Below are positions 1 through 7,155 of a DNA stretch of 12,056 nucleotides, piece after piece (the first letter of the stretch is position 1; each line of letters begins with the position of its first letter). Made by a program: the position numbers and the translations under genes. The stretch covers positions 1 through 12,056 of the forward strand of contig JASLAE010000081.1 in NCBI GenBank assembly GCA_030147305.1. The letters run 5' to 3'. Source of the stretch: Cesiribacter sp. Lineage in GTDB: Bacteria; Bacteroidota; Bacteroidia; Cytophagales; Cyclobacteriaceae. The notes below the pieces were generated by a model. That model did not search any database, was not told the origin of the DNA, and saw only the letters and a list, made by a program, of their open reading frames with translations.

Positions 1-174
1 AAAGGCAAAGCCTACAGTCAGGAATAGAAAAGAGGCAACCATTCCTACTGTAGACCTAAGCAGTGTTGAATCAAGGTAAACCAAATATTGAACTGCCAGC
101 GCTATTAAAAATACAGCGACATATAGCAATGGAGGTGGAAAATAAACCCCTGGATGATCTGTATTCTTTTCAAT
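1..174 (-). CDS. Isoprenylcysteine methyltransferase-like membrane protein, N-terminal part (runs off window)
   Basis: The frame stays open for 58 codons, from an ATT codon at 172-174 to the window edge. Its start reads DHPGVYFPPPLLYVAVF, followed by a hydrophobic stretch (about residues 15-32) and a second one (about 43-58). An N-terminus with 'PGV..PPPL(I/L)Y' leading into a membrane helix is typical of bacterial isoprenylcysteine carboxyl methyltransferase (ICMT/PEMT-like) family proteins. These are integral membrane SAM-dependent methyltransferases, and the bacterial substrates are mostly unknown. The catalytic C-terminal half is outside the window, so the family call rests on the N-terminus only. 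The start is odd: between the preceding in-frame stop and DHPGV there is no ATG, GTG or TTG, and ATT lies exactly where a Met-Glu-Lys start would be expected. It is either a rare ATT start or a gene that lost its start codon. It follows the DUF418 gene on the same strand and may belong to the same transcript. Confidence 0.55.
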   Translation of the reverse strand, partial: MEKNTDHPGVYFPPPLLYVAVFLIALAVQYLVYLDSTLLRSTVGMVASFLFLTVGFAF

Positions 175-304
175 TGATAACCAGATTTTGATTTTCTAAT
201 AGTTTTAGGCGCTCTTTAGGGTGCACCAGCAATACAGGCCTGGGCTCTGCTACTGGTTGTGCCTGTAACAATTCAACTAAATTGTCTGTATTACAGCTTT
301 TCGT
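170..304 (-). other. Unassigned 44-codon open frame between DUF418 and ICMT-like genes
   Basis: This frame overlaps the last codons of the DUF418 gene in another phase and ends at a TGA (170-172) that overlaps the ATT start of the ICMT-like gene (ATTGA). The peptide includes ELLQAQPVAEPRPVLLVHPK and ERLKLLENQNLVIN. It reads like real protein, similar in style to the soluble C-terminal tail of a membrane glycosyltransferase, but I do not recognise it with confidence. It has no ATG; a TTG at 269-271 would give 33 residues. It could be the C-terminal relic of a lost gene, a very small translationally coupled ORF, or chance. Confidence 0.3.
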
Positions 305-1539
305 TTAAGCCTTAAGCGCTTACCATAGGTCAGCTGTCTCCATACCCACTCCAGTGGGCCATAATTGAAATATTCAAACCATAAGTTACTGAATATAAGC
401 TGAAGTATATAGACCGCAACAGCTATGGGGATAAACAGGCTTGGTCCAAATTTTGCGCCCAATCCCAGTCCCAGATTATAGTAGATAAATATGCCAAAGA
501 CAGACTGCATAATGTAGTTAGTCAGGGCCATTCTACCAACCGGAGCCAGGTACTGTAAACGCTTGTTCCAATCCTGCTGCATCCATAACAAACAGAGTGT
601 GGCTGTATAGGCAAGACTCAGGGGCACTACACCAAAAGCATAGGTGAGGGTATCGAATAACCCCATGGCGTTCTCAGGTATATGCAGACTGTCCAGTTCA
701 AAATAGGCCATGGCAAAGCACATGGGTAGTCCAAGAGCAAATCCCCAAAGCTGTAGCTGCTTTAACAGCCGTTTTTTCTCTCCAAGCTTTACAAAAAGCA
801 TATTTCTGCCTGCATAAAATCCCAGCAGGAACATGCCAAGTACTTTGGGTAGCCGGTTACTCTCCAGAAGATATGCATAGCGATAAAAGAAGCCGCCCCA
901 ATTCCAGTTGAGCACCTCTGTATATCCTGCATCCTGTTGAAAGAGATAATATACAGCACTGGCATCGGCTGGGATGCCAGTGCTTTTATCGATGTTTTGC
1001 GCTAATTCCTTTAGAAAGTTGCCCGGATGTACCTGATAAAATAATTTTAGCAGATCTATTATAATGGGAGATGAAATAAGGGCAGCAGCCATGATTAGTA
1101 GTGATTGATTACTGGCTTTCCTGAACAGAGGAAGTAAAAGACCTAATAAGGCATAGAGCACTAAAATATCGCCTTCCCAAAGCAGGATGGCATGTACTAC
1201 CCCGAAGAGCATGAGCACGAGAAGCCTGCGATAGAATATCCTCAGCGGATTGATTCCTTTCTGCTGGTTGCGAATCAGTATAATGGAAAAGCCAATACCA
1301 AAAAGTAAAGAGAATAAGGAATAAAATTTTCCGCCTACTAAGGCAATTGAAAGAAAATTTACCCACTTATCTATTTCATAAGTGAATAAGCTTTCCCGCT
1401 GACCGGGGTCCATGAATGCGTAGCCAGAAAAGCCAGCGCTATTGGCTATAAATATGCCTAAAATGGCAAATCCCCGCAATACATCTAAAATCCCCGCGCG
1501 CTCAGAAAGTTGATCAGGGGCTGAATCGATTGGTCCCAT
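277..1539 (-). CDS. DUF418 domain-containing integral membrane protein (YeiB-like)
   Basis: A 420-residue polytopic membrane protein. The N-terminus carries the family signature ILDVLRGFAILGIFIAN (about residues 17-33), and LFGIGF follows about 45 residues later. The C-terminal part has the canonical DUF418 block: GRMALTNYIMQSVFGIFIYY, then a GLGLGAKFGP segment, and near the end FNYGPLEWVWRQLTYGK. The length matches the usual ~400 residues of the family. DUF418 proteins are related in their N-terminal LRG helix to the membrane acyltransferase superfamily; their biochemical role is not established. The ATG at 1537-1539 is 51 bp after the PAP2 stop codon, so the two are probably co-transcribed. 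In that case expression would depend on the operator-like site upstream of the PAP2 gene. The protein looks intact. Confidence 0.9.
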   Translation of the reverse strand: MGPIDSAPDQLSERAGILDVLRGFAILGIFIANSAGFSGYAFMDPGQRESLFTYEIDKWVNFLSIALVGGKFYSLFSLLFGIGFSIILIRNQQKGINPLRIFYRRLLVLMLFGVVHAILLWEGDILVLYALLGLLLPLFRKASNQSLLIMAAALISSPIIIDLLKLFYQVHPGNFLKELAQNIDKSTGIPADASAVYYLFQQDAGYTEVLNWNWGGFFYRYAYLLESNRLPKVLGMFLLGFYAGRNMLFVKLGEKKRLLKQLQLWGFALGLPMCFAMAYFELDSLHIPENAMGLFDTLTYAFGVVPLSLAYTATLCLLWMQQDWNKRLQYLAPVGRMALTNYIMQSVFGIFIYYNLGLGLGAKFGPSLFIPIAVAVYILQLIFSNLWFEYFNYGPLEWVWRQLTYGKRLRLKRKAVIQTI

Positions 1540-1590
1540 CTTCTACTTTTAAATAAAAAACCTATTTGTTTCATCGCTTCTTTCTTCTGT

Positions 1591-2925
1591 TTATTTATGT
1601 TCTGGAGCACGTGTTTTAACCCAGCTCACTATCTCCTCACCCACACTTCTGCCCAGGGTTTCTCCCGCTGTGTTGTCACTTGAATAATGCACCCCGGCTT
1701 CGAAGCGGGAGTGGGTACCTTCTTGGGCCATTTGAAAGAAAAGATTGCGGTCGTACGGAAAAAGATAAGACAACACGACTGCCCTGCAATACGCTATGGT
1801 GGCATGACCCGCAGGATAGCTGGGCGATGGAGGCGTGGTAAATAGTGGTACAAATGTGGTATCGTACTGGTCGGGGCGGGCGCGGAAGTAGGTGTATTTC
1901 GAGTCCCAGTGTGCTACCTGATTATCGAAATCTGAAATACTGATGAGCGCATAAGCAAAGGCAGCTTTGGGGGCATTGGCAGACAGGTTGTATTCCAGAA
2001 GCTTTAGATCTACCACCTCTCCCCATGGCCAGGAGAATTCCCAGCGAAAAGCACGGTGTTTTGCCTCGAAATCTGCTTTATAAGCTTTTAGCTCCTCCAT
2101 GTCCTTCTCTAAAGCTGGTGGTGGAGGCGATCTGAACTGGCTGGGCTTCTCCAATGCCCAGGTCTTCAGATTCATCAGGTCTTTTTTCAAAGGTCTTCCT
2201 GTATAGTATTCCCTACCAGGCGGAACAGTACCCGGCCAGGCTTTGTCGAAGCCATCTTGTTTCGCGCGTTCAATTACCTGTTCGGCTACTTTTACGCCCA
2301 GCGCAAACCCTGCCTCAACATCACTGGGAAACTGTACACCCGCTGCCACTCTGGACATCCCTGCCCTTTTTCCCATCGTTATCAGGGAGTCTGCCTTGGC
2401 AGGAAACAAATATGCAAGTACGGTTGCTGCCGCTCCAGCTGTCACAGCATGTTCGCAGGGGTAGCCGGGACTATAAGGTGCAACCACCAGCGCTTTAACC
2501 CTTTCTGAAGTCTCGAAAGGTCGGGCTTGTTTGTAGGTATATTTTGCATGCCAGGCCACAAGGGTTGCATCATAGATGGCCACATTCATGTAGGCATATA
2601 TCCTGGGCCAGTATTGGACACTATCCCATAGATTATCGGCAATTCTTTGCCAGCGATAGCCGGCTGGCCCGGCATTCCAGTAATGAATCTCCGCCAGCCC
2701 TGTTGAGTCCATTTGCTGCTGCATTGCAACGATCTCCTCTAACTCTGACCTCGTAACTTTATTATCTGGAGGTGGCGGCACCGCAAAGGCATTGACCGAG
2801 GGAATTACCCATGTTTTCCAGCTACCGGCATTTGGTTCAACACCGTTCGAATAGTCTTTACGCTGCGCTGAACCAATACTGCTCTGCACCAGCATGAAAA
2901 GAACAATGAATAAAAGGTTTTTCAT
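1591..2925 (-). CDS. Secreted double-domain PAP2 / vanadium-haloperoxidase-like phosphatase
   Basis: The 444-residue protein begins with a signal peptide (MKNLLFIVLFMLVQSSIGSAQ), so it acts outside the cytoplasm. It contains two copies of the PAP2 (phosphatidic acid phosphatase type 2) signature. Copy 1 has K128-x6-R135-P, PCEH (156-159) and SRVAAGVQ (191-198) with D202. Copy 2 has K343-x6-R350-P, PAGH (371-374) and SRFEAGVH (406-413) with D417. Spacing between motifs is identical in both (His to Ser, 32 residues). In the family, the last-motif His is the nucleophile that forms the phosphohistidine. Copy 2 has it (H413); copy 1 has Gln198 and is therefore probably not catalytic, although it keeps the Lys, Arg and His phosphate-pocket positions. 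Two related helical bundles with the active site in the second recall vanadium haloperoxidases. The likely activity is as a phosphomonoesterase on lipid phosphates or other periplasmic substrates; a haloperoxidase activity is not excluded. Followed at 51 bp by the DUF418 gene. Confidence 0.88.
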   Translation of the reverse strand: MKNLLFIVLFMLVQSSIGSAQRKDYSNGVEPNAGSWKTWVIPSVNAFAVPPPPDNKVTRSELEEIVAMQQQMDSTGLAEIHYWNAGPAGYRWQRIADNLWDSVQYWPRIYAYMNVAIYDATLVAWHAKYTYKQARPFETSERVKALVVAPYSPGYPCEHAVTAGAAATVLAYLFPAKADSLITMGKRAGMSRVAAGVQFPSDVEAGFALGVKVAEQVIERAKQDGFDKAWPGTVPPGREYYTGRPLKKDLMNLKTWALEKPSQFRSPPPPALEKDMEELKAYKADFEAKHRAFRWEFSWPWGEVVDLKLLEYNLSANAPKAAFAYALISISDFDNQVAHWDSKYTYFRARPDQYDTTFVPLFTTPPSPSYPAGHATIAYCRAVVLSYLFPYDRNLFFQMAQEGTHSRFEAGVHYSSDNTAGETLGRSVGEEIVSWVKTRAPEHK

Positions 2926-3012
2926 TGGATAGGCTTAAGGGTATAAAAAATGGCCGCTATAACTTTGTTCCTATTTTGTAGTGTTAAATTACAGCAAACA
3001 TCACCCAAAAAA

Positions 3013-3029
3013 ATACCCTAATGATGTGA
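3013..3029 (-). promoter_or_regulatory. Operator-like 17-bp element, copy 1 (before PAP2 gene)
   Basis: Minus-strand sequence TCACATCATTAGGGTAT, ending 87 bp before the PAP2 start codon, in the 174-bp gap after the PIG-L gene. It is identical over 17 bp to copy 2 and differs from copy 3 at one base. It is probably a regulator-binding site, possibly for the LuxR-type regulator encoded at 6482-7111. The repeat is seen directly; the ligand is inferred. Confidence 0.6.
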
Positions 3030-3099
3030 CATGAATAGCAGGATATGAAGATTGTAGGAATTGTCTACCCTGGTTTAGAGGCTGACCTCATGTTGTAGG

Positions 3100-3864
3100 C
3101 TAAAACCCGTTTTGTATACCCTTTTTCACCATAAATCTCCTGAAGTAGATGGTGTTACTTTTCTCATGGATCTTTTTTTCATAATCCTCTTTTATCTCTT
3201 CAGCAGTATACTGAGTTTCATAGCAGGGCATAATCTTCAGTGCTTTATCTTCATCAGCCTGCGTATAGGGTACTTTCACATTAAAATATTGGTCAGCCAC
3301 ATAGCCAAGCCTAAATAACTCGCCCTGTGCTTTGGTCCAGGCAAGATAATACAGCGGGTACTGATCTACCCACCCTTCCATCAGGAGTAGTTCAGTAATG
3401 GATGCACCTATGACGATGTGCTCTGCATGGTGGGTATCTCCGTCGGGGCCAAAGGTAATGATCAGATCAGGCTTAATGATGATCAGCTGTTCTTTCAATC
3501 GATTCAGTAGTTCTGCGTGTGCCTTAAAATAATTTCCTACTCCATGCCGGGTATCCAGCCTTTCTACACCCAGAAATATTGGTGGTTCTATACCGAGTTT
3601 AGCACAGGCGCAGATCGATTCTTTCTTTCTAAGATTTCCAAGTGAATCACCAGCCGGGATTGTCGTTACTCGCGTGCCATCTTTACCATCAGTAGCAATG
3701 ACAAGATGCACTTGATAACCCTCTAGGGCATATTTTACCAGTACTTCAGCAAAGGCACTCTCATCATCGGGATGGGCCACCACTGCCATGAGTTTTTTAG
3801 GATTTTGGGCAAAAGAAGCAAATGCTGAGAACAGCAGGAAGAATAATATAAATGAATGTTTCAT
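3100..3864 (-). CDS. Secreted PIG-L (LmbE-like) family deacetylase
   Basis: A 254-residue protein with a signal peptide (about residues 1-20, ending SFAQ), followed directly by the first PIG-L motif AHPDDE at 30-35. This supplies His31 and Asp34 as metal ligands and Asp33 as the likely general base. The second metal-binding region is DGDTHHAEH (141-149), with histidines in the position of the family's HPDH motif. PIG-L family enzymes are zinc-dependent N-deacetylases acting on N-acetylglucosaminyl compounds (GlcNAc-PI, mycothiol and bacillithiol precursors, antibiotic intermediates) or related amides. Secretion argues for a periplasmic or extracellular sugar substrate rather than a thiol-pathway role. 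Length is normal for the family. It starts 119 bp after the stop of the DUF2306-like gene and may be read through from it; no strong terminator is visible between them. The substrate cannot be told from sequence. Confidence 0.88.
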   Translation of the reverse strand: MKHSFILFFLLFSAFASFAQNPKKLMAVVAHPDDESAFAEVLVKYALEGYQVHLVIATDGKDGTRVTTIPAGDSLGNLRKKESICACAKLGIEPPIFLGVERLDTRHGVGNYFKAHAELLNRLKEQLIIIKPDLIITFGPDGDTHHAEHIVIGASITELLLMEGWVDQYPLYYLAWTKAQGELFRLGYVADQYFNVKVPYTQADEDKALKIMPCYETQYTAEEIKEDYEKKIHEKSNTIYFRRFMVKKGIQNGF

Positions 3865-3983
3865 GGATATTTCTGATAAACCTAATTTATACAGGCAGAC
3901 CCGTAGCCTTGGTTTTACTGCCAGGTAACCATTCCCACCTCAAAATCATTTTCATTTTAGTTTGCACGCTTTGGCTGTTTGCC

Positions 3984-4799
3984 TTATCCCTTAATCAACA
4001 GTTTCAAAAAATGCTGTACAGTTTCTGATCTTCCAAGAGGTTCCATAAACAAAACAAAAATATTAACACCCATTGCCAGGAAAGTCGCCGGGTGTTTCAG
4101 CTTATGATATTTCCATGCACCTAGCAGCAACATTCCAATAATAATTATTTGTGTAAAATAAAGAGGAGCCATAATGTTGATGTTGGCGAAATCACTGATG
4201 TTCATGAAAATGTACACATTTTGAATACCCCTTCCCAATGCCGGCATCATGATGATGAATACAGTAGAGATCAGCCACCAGGCATGATTGTCGAATTGTT
4301 TTCTGTGGATGATGCTTTTGATCACGGCATAACCAAAGGCTGTCATCATTACTATTTCCACTGCAGCCACGCCAAAGAAAAACCAGGGCTGGAATGGCCC
4401 AAACCGATCCGGATCTGCTGCTGCATTCTCCGTTGTCAAAATATCGCGATGCAGCATGCTGAGAGCAGTGAAGCATACCGCTCCGGCTATGAACATGCCT
4501 ATTATGCCATAGGTGCGGTGCCTTGCCATTTGCCCGTGTGTTGCAAAATAGGGCTGCATAATCAGGAAAAGATACCATAATGTACCCGTCCAGTAATGAA
4601 CATGAACAGACCAGGCATTATCCGTTAAGTCCCCCCAGTAATCCATGAAGATGCCCAATTGCATAAAGATCATGGGCAGCACCATCCAGAGATGCAGCGT
4701 TTTGAACTGATTCAATGATGGAGCTGGCGTTGTTTTGACGGCCCGCTCCTCAGCTGTTAACTCACTGATCCCCTCCTTGAAAATAGTTTCAACTTTCAT
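3984..4799 (-). CDS. Polytopic membrane protein with DUF2306-like histidine signature
   Basis: A 271-residue protein with a soluble N-terminal ~35 residues, then about seven hydrophobic segments. Its core has H-x3-G-x-L-x2-L-x4-Q-x11-H-R-T-x-G: it begins HYWTGTLWYLFLIMQPYF and the HRTYG element follows shortly after. The DUF2306 protein at 5634-6332 shows the same pattern with one residue more in the second gap, so the two are likely distant homologues. I know of no established function for this group; the paired histidines in membrane helices would fit metal or heme binding, but that is speculation. The ATG at 4797-4799 follows an A-rich leader. A copy of the 17-bp element lies 53 bp upstream, so this gene (and perhaps the PIG-L gene after it) is probably controlled by that site. 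The remaining membrane segments are not diagnostic. Confidence 0.75.
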   Translation of the reverse strand: MKVETIFKEGISELTAEERAVKTTPAPSLNQFKTLHLWMVLPMIFMQLGIFMDYWGDLTDNAWSVHVHYWTGTLWYLFLIMQPYFATHGQMARHRTYGIIGMFIAGAVCFTALSMLHRDILTTENAAADPDRFGPFQPWFFFGVAAVEIVMMTAFGYAVIKSIIHRKQFDNHAWWLISTVFIIMMPALGRGIQNVYIFMNISDFANINIMAPLYFTQIIIIGMLLLGAWKYHKLKHPATFLAMGVNIFVLFMEPLGRSETVQHFLKLLIKG

Positions 4800-4852
4800 T
4801 ATTGCTTGTTTTGGGATTAGGTTGTAAGCTAAGCATGTGCTTTTTTTTTCCT

Positions 4853-4869
4853 ATACCCTAATGATGTGA
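4853..4869 (-). promoter_or_regulatory. Operator-like 17-bp element, copy 2 (before DUF2306-like gene)
   Basis: Minus-strand TCACATCATTAGGGTAT, ending 53 bp before the start codon of the membrane protein gene at 3984-4799. It is an exact 17-bp match to copy 1. A run of nine A residues on the coding strand follows a few bases downstream. Confidence 0.6.
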
Positions 4870-5633
4870 TCCAATCTGGTGGAGTGGTTCAGGAATGGGA
4901 TAATCATAGATAAGCAAGCAGCGTATAGGGGAACACATGCTGTTTGCTTCCATTGTTTGCAGTAGGCTCTTCAATTGCAGCCATAACTACATTTTTCTAG
5001 TTAGCATTGCCAACTATTCACATGATTATCACTGGTTGACTATAGATGGTCACAGGTGTAGCTTGCACATCATGCATCGTAATTCTTTTTATTTCGATAC
5101 TAATGGCCATGTTGCCATTTGTAAAACACACACCTTCAGATTCAGAACTATAGCTAAAGGCTGGTTAATTTTTTGCTCTCTGTCATGACACATTTCTGAT
5201 TAATCCAATTGGGGAATGCTTTAATGCTTATCGATGGCACAAGCTGAGCACACAGCCCCAAGGCTACGAGAACTTTATTCACCTTAATGTTATGAGATTT
5301 GGACCTGAAGAATTTATTATCAAATCTTCACATATCATGATACCAGATTCTGATGCCTAATAAGGATAGTTAGTAAAGCAATTCCTCTTAGGCTGTCCAG
5401 AATTTTTATCGGGTTGCACTGCGCGGAGGGCGCTGGTTGTAGTGCTTCAGCCGCCTGGAGATTTATAACTTCCTAATGGTAATTATGTAAGTAGGTGAGC
5501 CTTGTAAAGTGCACGTATGAATCAAAGGTAGGTATTTGTTGCATGCGCCACCATACCACATTGATTTGATGGATCTGCTGCTTATCACCTAAAAATTGAT
5601 AGTTTTACAAGGATGATACAAATCGAATCTGTT
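4870..5633. other. Long spacer without an intact gene
   Basis: AT-rich and broken by stops in all frames. The longest plus-strand frame (4937-5188, 83 codons) has no recognisable motif and an unnatural composition rich in Cys, His and Ser, so I do not call it. A 26-codon minus-strand ORF starting at an ATG near 4986 is likewise unsupported. The only protein-like signal is the acyltransferase/DUF418-type remnant at 5335-5472. A weak match (12 of 16 positions) to the operator-like element lies at 5280-5295. The stretch looks like decayed coding DNA. Confidence 0.5.
5335..5472 (-). pseudogene. Remnant of a DUF418 / acyltransferase-3-like membrane protein (N-terminus only)
   Basis: A 45-codon frame between two stops contains PIKILDSLRGIALLTILIRH. 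This is the first-helix signature of the membrane acyltransferase superfamily (LDxLRGxAxL). Over these 20 residues it matches 10 positions of the DUF418 protein at 277-1539. His at the sixteenth position after the LD motif starts is as in acyltransferase-3 proteins, whereas DUF418 has Asn there. The preceding AEALQPAPSAQ is a plausible cytoplasmic lead-in. There is no ATG; the frame ends at TGA (5335-5337) only ten residues after the signature, and no frame downstream continues the family. The fragment is a local GC-rich island in an AT-rich spacer, which fits a coding relic. It may come from an old duplication of the DUF418 gene or from an unrelated acyltransferase. Confidence 0.5.
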
Positions 5634-6332
5634 CTAAGCCATTACCCTGTGCTGGCTTTTCCTGGTCTTTTTATAAACGGCCGGCCACCAGCTTATGACA
5701 ATTTCTGCTATGATCAGGGGTACAAAAGAGAAGAAATATTCATTGACGACCCTTCTGAAAAGCTGATCCTCTAAAGCACCAAATAGAAAATCCAGCGGAA
5801 ATACCTCATCGATGCGCACCGCCACAAAGGCAAGCACCAGTACATAGCTGCGCACCATCATCTGGCGGTGCGTTTGTATGTCTCTTTTCATGATGGCTTT
5901 CCAGGCAAACCAGGTAGCTAAAAGAGTGAAAATTGTTGTGAGAAAAAGTGAAATGCGGCAGGGTACGCAAGTGCTCACCAGCGAAAGCCGTAAGGCACTA
6001 ATGCCGATTAGCAACACGCCCAGCATATATAATTTGCCGATCGTGCGATGGAAAGCTAAAAATCTTTTGCGGATAAAGGGCCAGAACTGCACCGGCCCAA
6101 GCAGCAAGGCCAGAGAACCACCTACCAAATGTAGCACCACCCATAGCTGATTATTGAAGAGACGTTCGCCAAAAATGCTGCTGCGGTAGCCAAAGAGATA
6201 TGCCGCCACATTATCCATAAAAAAGTAAAGCGAAAAGCCTAAGATCACGATCCAAAGCAAAACTGTGAAAACTGTTTTAAATCGCTGCATCGCCATGCTA
6301 GTCGCTCCTGCTAATTTGTTAATCGCTTTCAT
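5634..6332 (-). CDS. DUF2306 domain-containing membrane protein
   Basis: A 232-residue protein with about six to seven membrane segments. The diagnostic DUF2306 features are in order: a first helix (about residues 20-40), HLVGGSLALLLGPVQFWPF (about 68-86), the HRTIGKLYMLGV element starting 27 residues after the first His, and the later DIQTHRQMMVRSYVLVLAFV block (about 150-170). The function of the family is unknown. Two cysteines (CVPC, about 122-125) sit at a membrane boundary and could form a disulfide or bind metal. The ATG at 6330-6332 is used here; an in-frame ATG at 6294-6296 (MAMQRFKTV) is preceded at eight bases by AGGAG and may be the true start, removing 12 residues without loss of the first helix. 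It lies 149 bp after the response regulator stop. The spacer contains ATCATGTG at 6408-6415, a partial match to the operator-like element. Confidence 0.87.
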   Translation of the reverse strand: MKAINKLAGATSMAMQRFKTVFTVLLWIVILGFSLYFFMDNVAAYLFGYRSSIFGERLFNNQLWVVLHLVGGSLALLLGPVQFWPFIRKRFLAFHRTIGKLYMLGVLLIGISALRLSLVSTCVPCRISLFLTTIFTLLATWFAWKAIMKRDIQTHRQMMVRSYVLVLAFVAVRIDEVFPLDFLFGALEDQLFRRVVNEYFFSFVPLIIAEIVISWWPAVYKKTRKSQHRVMA

Positions 6333-6481
6333 AAGCTTTTATTAGAGCATGATCAGTAACTTATTTTACTATCAAAGTCCCTGGACAGGCTGTAACCAAT
6401 CCAATCCATCATGTGGCAATGCTTGATCCATTTACTTCTCTTAATACTTTTATGCTGTTTTGCCTGCATACGCGTCCTGTA

Positions 6482-7111
6482 CTACACCAGCTTTTCATTG
6501 ATGGCTTTAGAAACCGCTTCGGTCTGGGAATGTACATGCAATTTTTCGTAGATATTCTTGATGTGGGTGCGAACTGTATCCAGGCTTATGGCAAGTTGGG
6601 CGGCAATCAGTTTGTAACTGTTCCCCCTGCTAAGTTCTGTCAGAATTTCCCTCTCTCTTGTAGTCAGCTGATAATCATTTCCCTGCAGCGGCGTCTGCAT
6701 AGCACTGATCACCATTCTGGCTACACTGGGCGACATGGGAGCACCACCTGAAACAACCTCATCAATGGCATCAAAAAGCTTGGTGGCAATATGCTTTTTT
6801 AACAGATAACCGGATGCCCCTGCCTGAAGAGCCTCAAAAACATGCTTATTGTCATCGAAAACAGTCAGCATCAGGATAGGCATTGAAGCATGGAAAGCCC
6901 TTACTTTCCTAACGGCATCAATACCCGACATCTGTGGCATTTCAATATCCAGGATCAGCAGATCTGGCTTGTACCTCAGCACTTCTTCTTTTATTGAAAG
7001 GACATGGGAGAAAGCGCCAAGCAGCTGCAGACGTGTATTGAGGGAAATCAAACTTTCCAGGCTCTCCCGCAAAAGGTCATTATCCTCAAAAACTAAGAGT
7101 TTTATGGCCAT
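6482..7111 (-). CDS. NarL/FixJ (LuxR-type) response regulator
   Basis: A 209-residue cytoplasmic regulator. The receiver domain (about 1-120) has acidic pocket E9/D10, phospho-acceptor D55 in LLILDIEMP, switch T83 and conserved K105 in GYLLKK. The C-terminal LuxR-type helix-turn-helix (about 149-205) starts LTTREREILTELSRG and continues with the recognition helix region DTVRTHIKNIYEKL. All residues needed for phosphorylation and DNA binding are present. It is encoded 53 bp after the histidine kinase on the same strand, so the two form a cognate pair. A copy of the 17-bp element lies 44 bp before its start codon, which suggests autoregulation. The same element precedes the PAP2 and DUF2306-like genes, making these candidate targets. 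The targets are inferred from the shared sites, not shown. Confidence 0.95.
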   Translation of the reverse strand: MAIKLLVFEDNDLLRESLESLISLNTRLQLLGAFSHVLSIKEEVLRYKPDLLILDIEMPQMSGIDAVRKVRAFHASMPILMLTVFDDNKHVFEALQAGASGYLLKKHIATKLFDAIDEVVSGGAPMSPSVARMVISAMQTPLQGNDYQLTTREREILTELSRGNSYKLIAAQLAISLDTVRTHIKNIYEKLHVHSQTEAVSKAINEKLV

Positions 7112-7155
7112 GGCTTTTCATTTACCTAAATCTGACATAAATAAGCGGTCTTTCA

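Noticed and set aside
2154..2756. Several overlapping plus-strand ORFs opposite the PAP2 gene
   Set aside because: Shadows of a well-supported gene on the other strand; none has family features.
3103..3114. AAAACCCGTTTT palindrome at the PIG-L stop as a terminator
   Set aside because: Only five A/T-rich base pairs with a two-base loop; not a stable terminator.
4937..5188. 83-codon plus-strand ORF
   Set aside because: No motif, unusual composition rich in Cys, His and Ser, no support from neighbours.
5416..5445. GC-rich stem (GCACTGCGC paired with GCGC...AGTGC) suggesting a small RNA or attenuator
   Set aside because: It falls inside the acyltransferase-like remnant and is explained by relic coding sequence; it also has a 7-base bulge and no T run.
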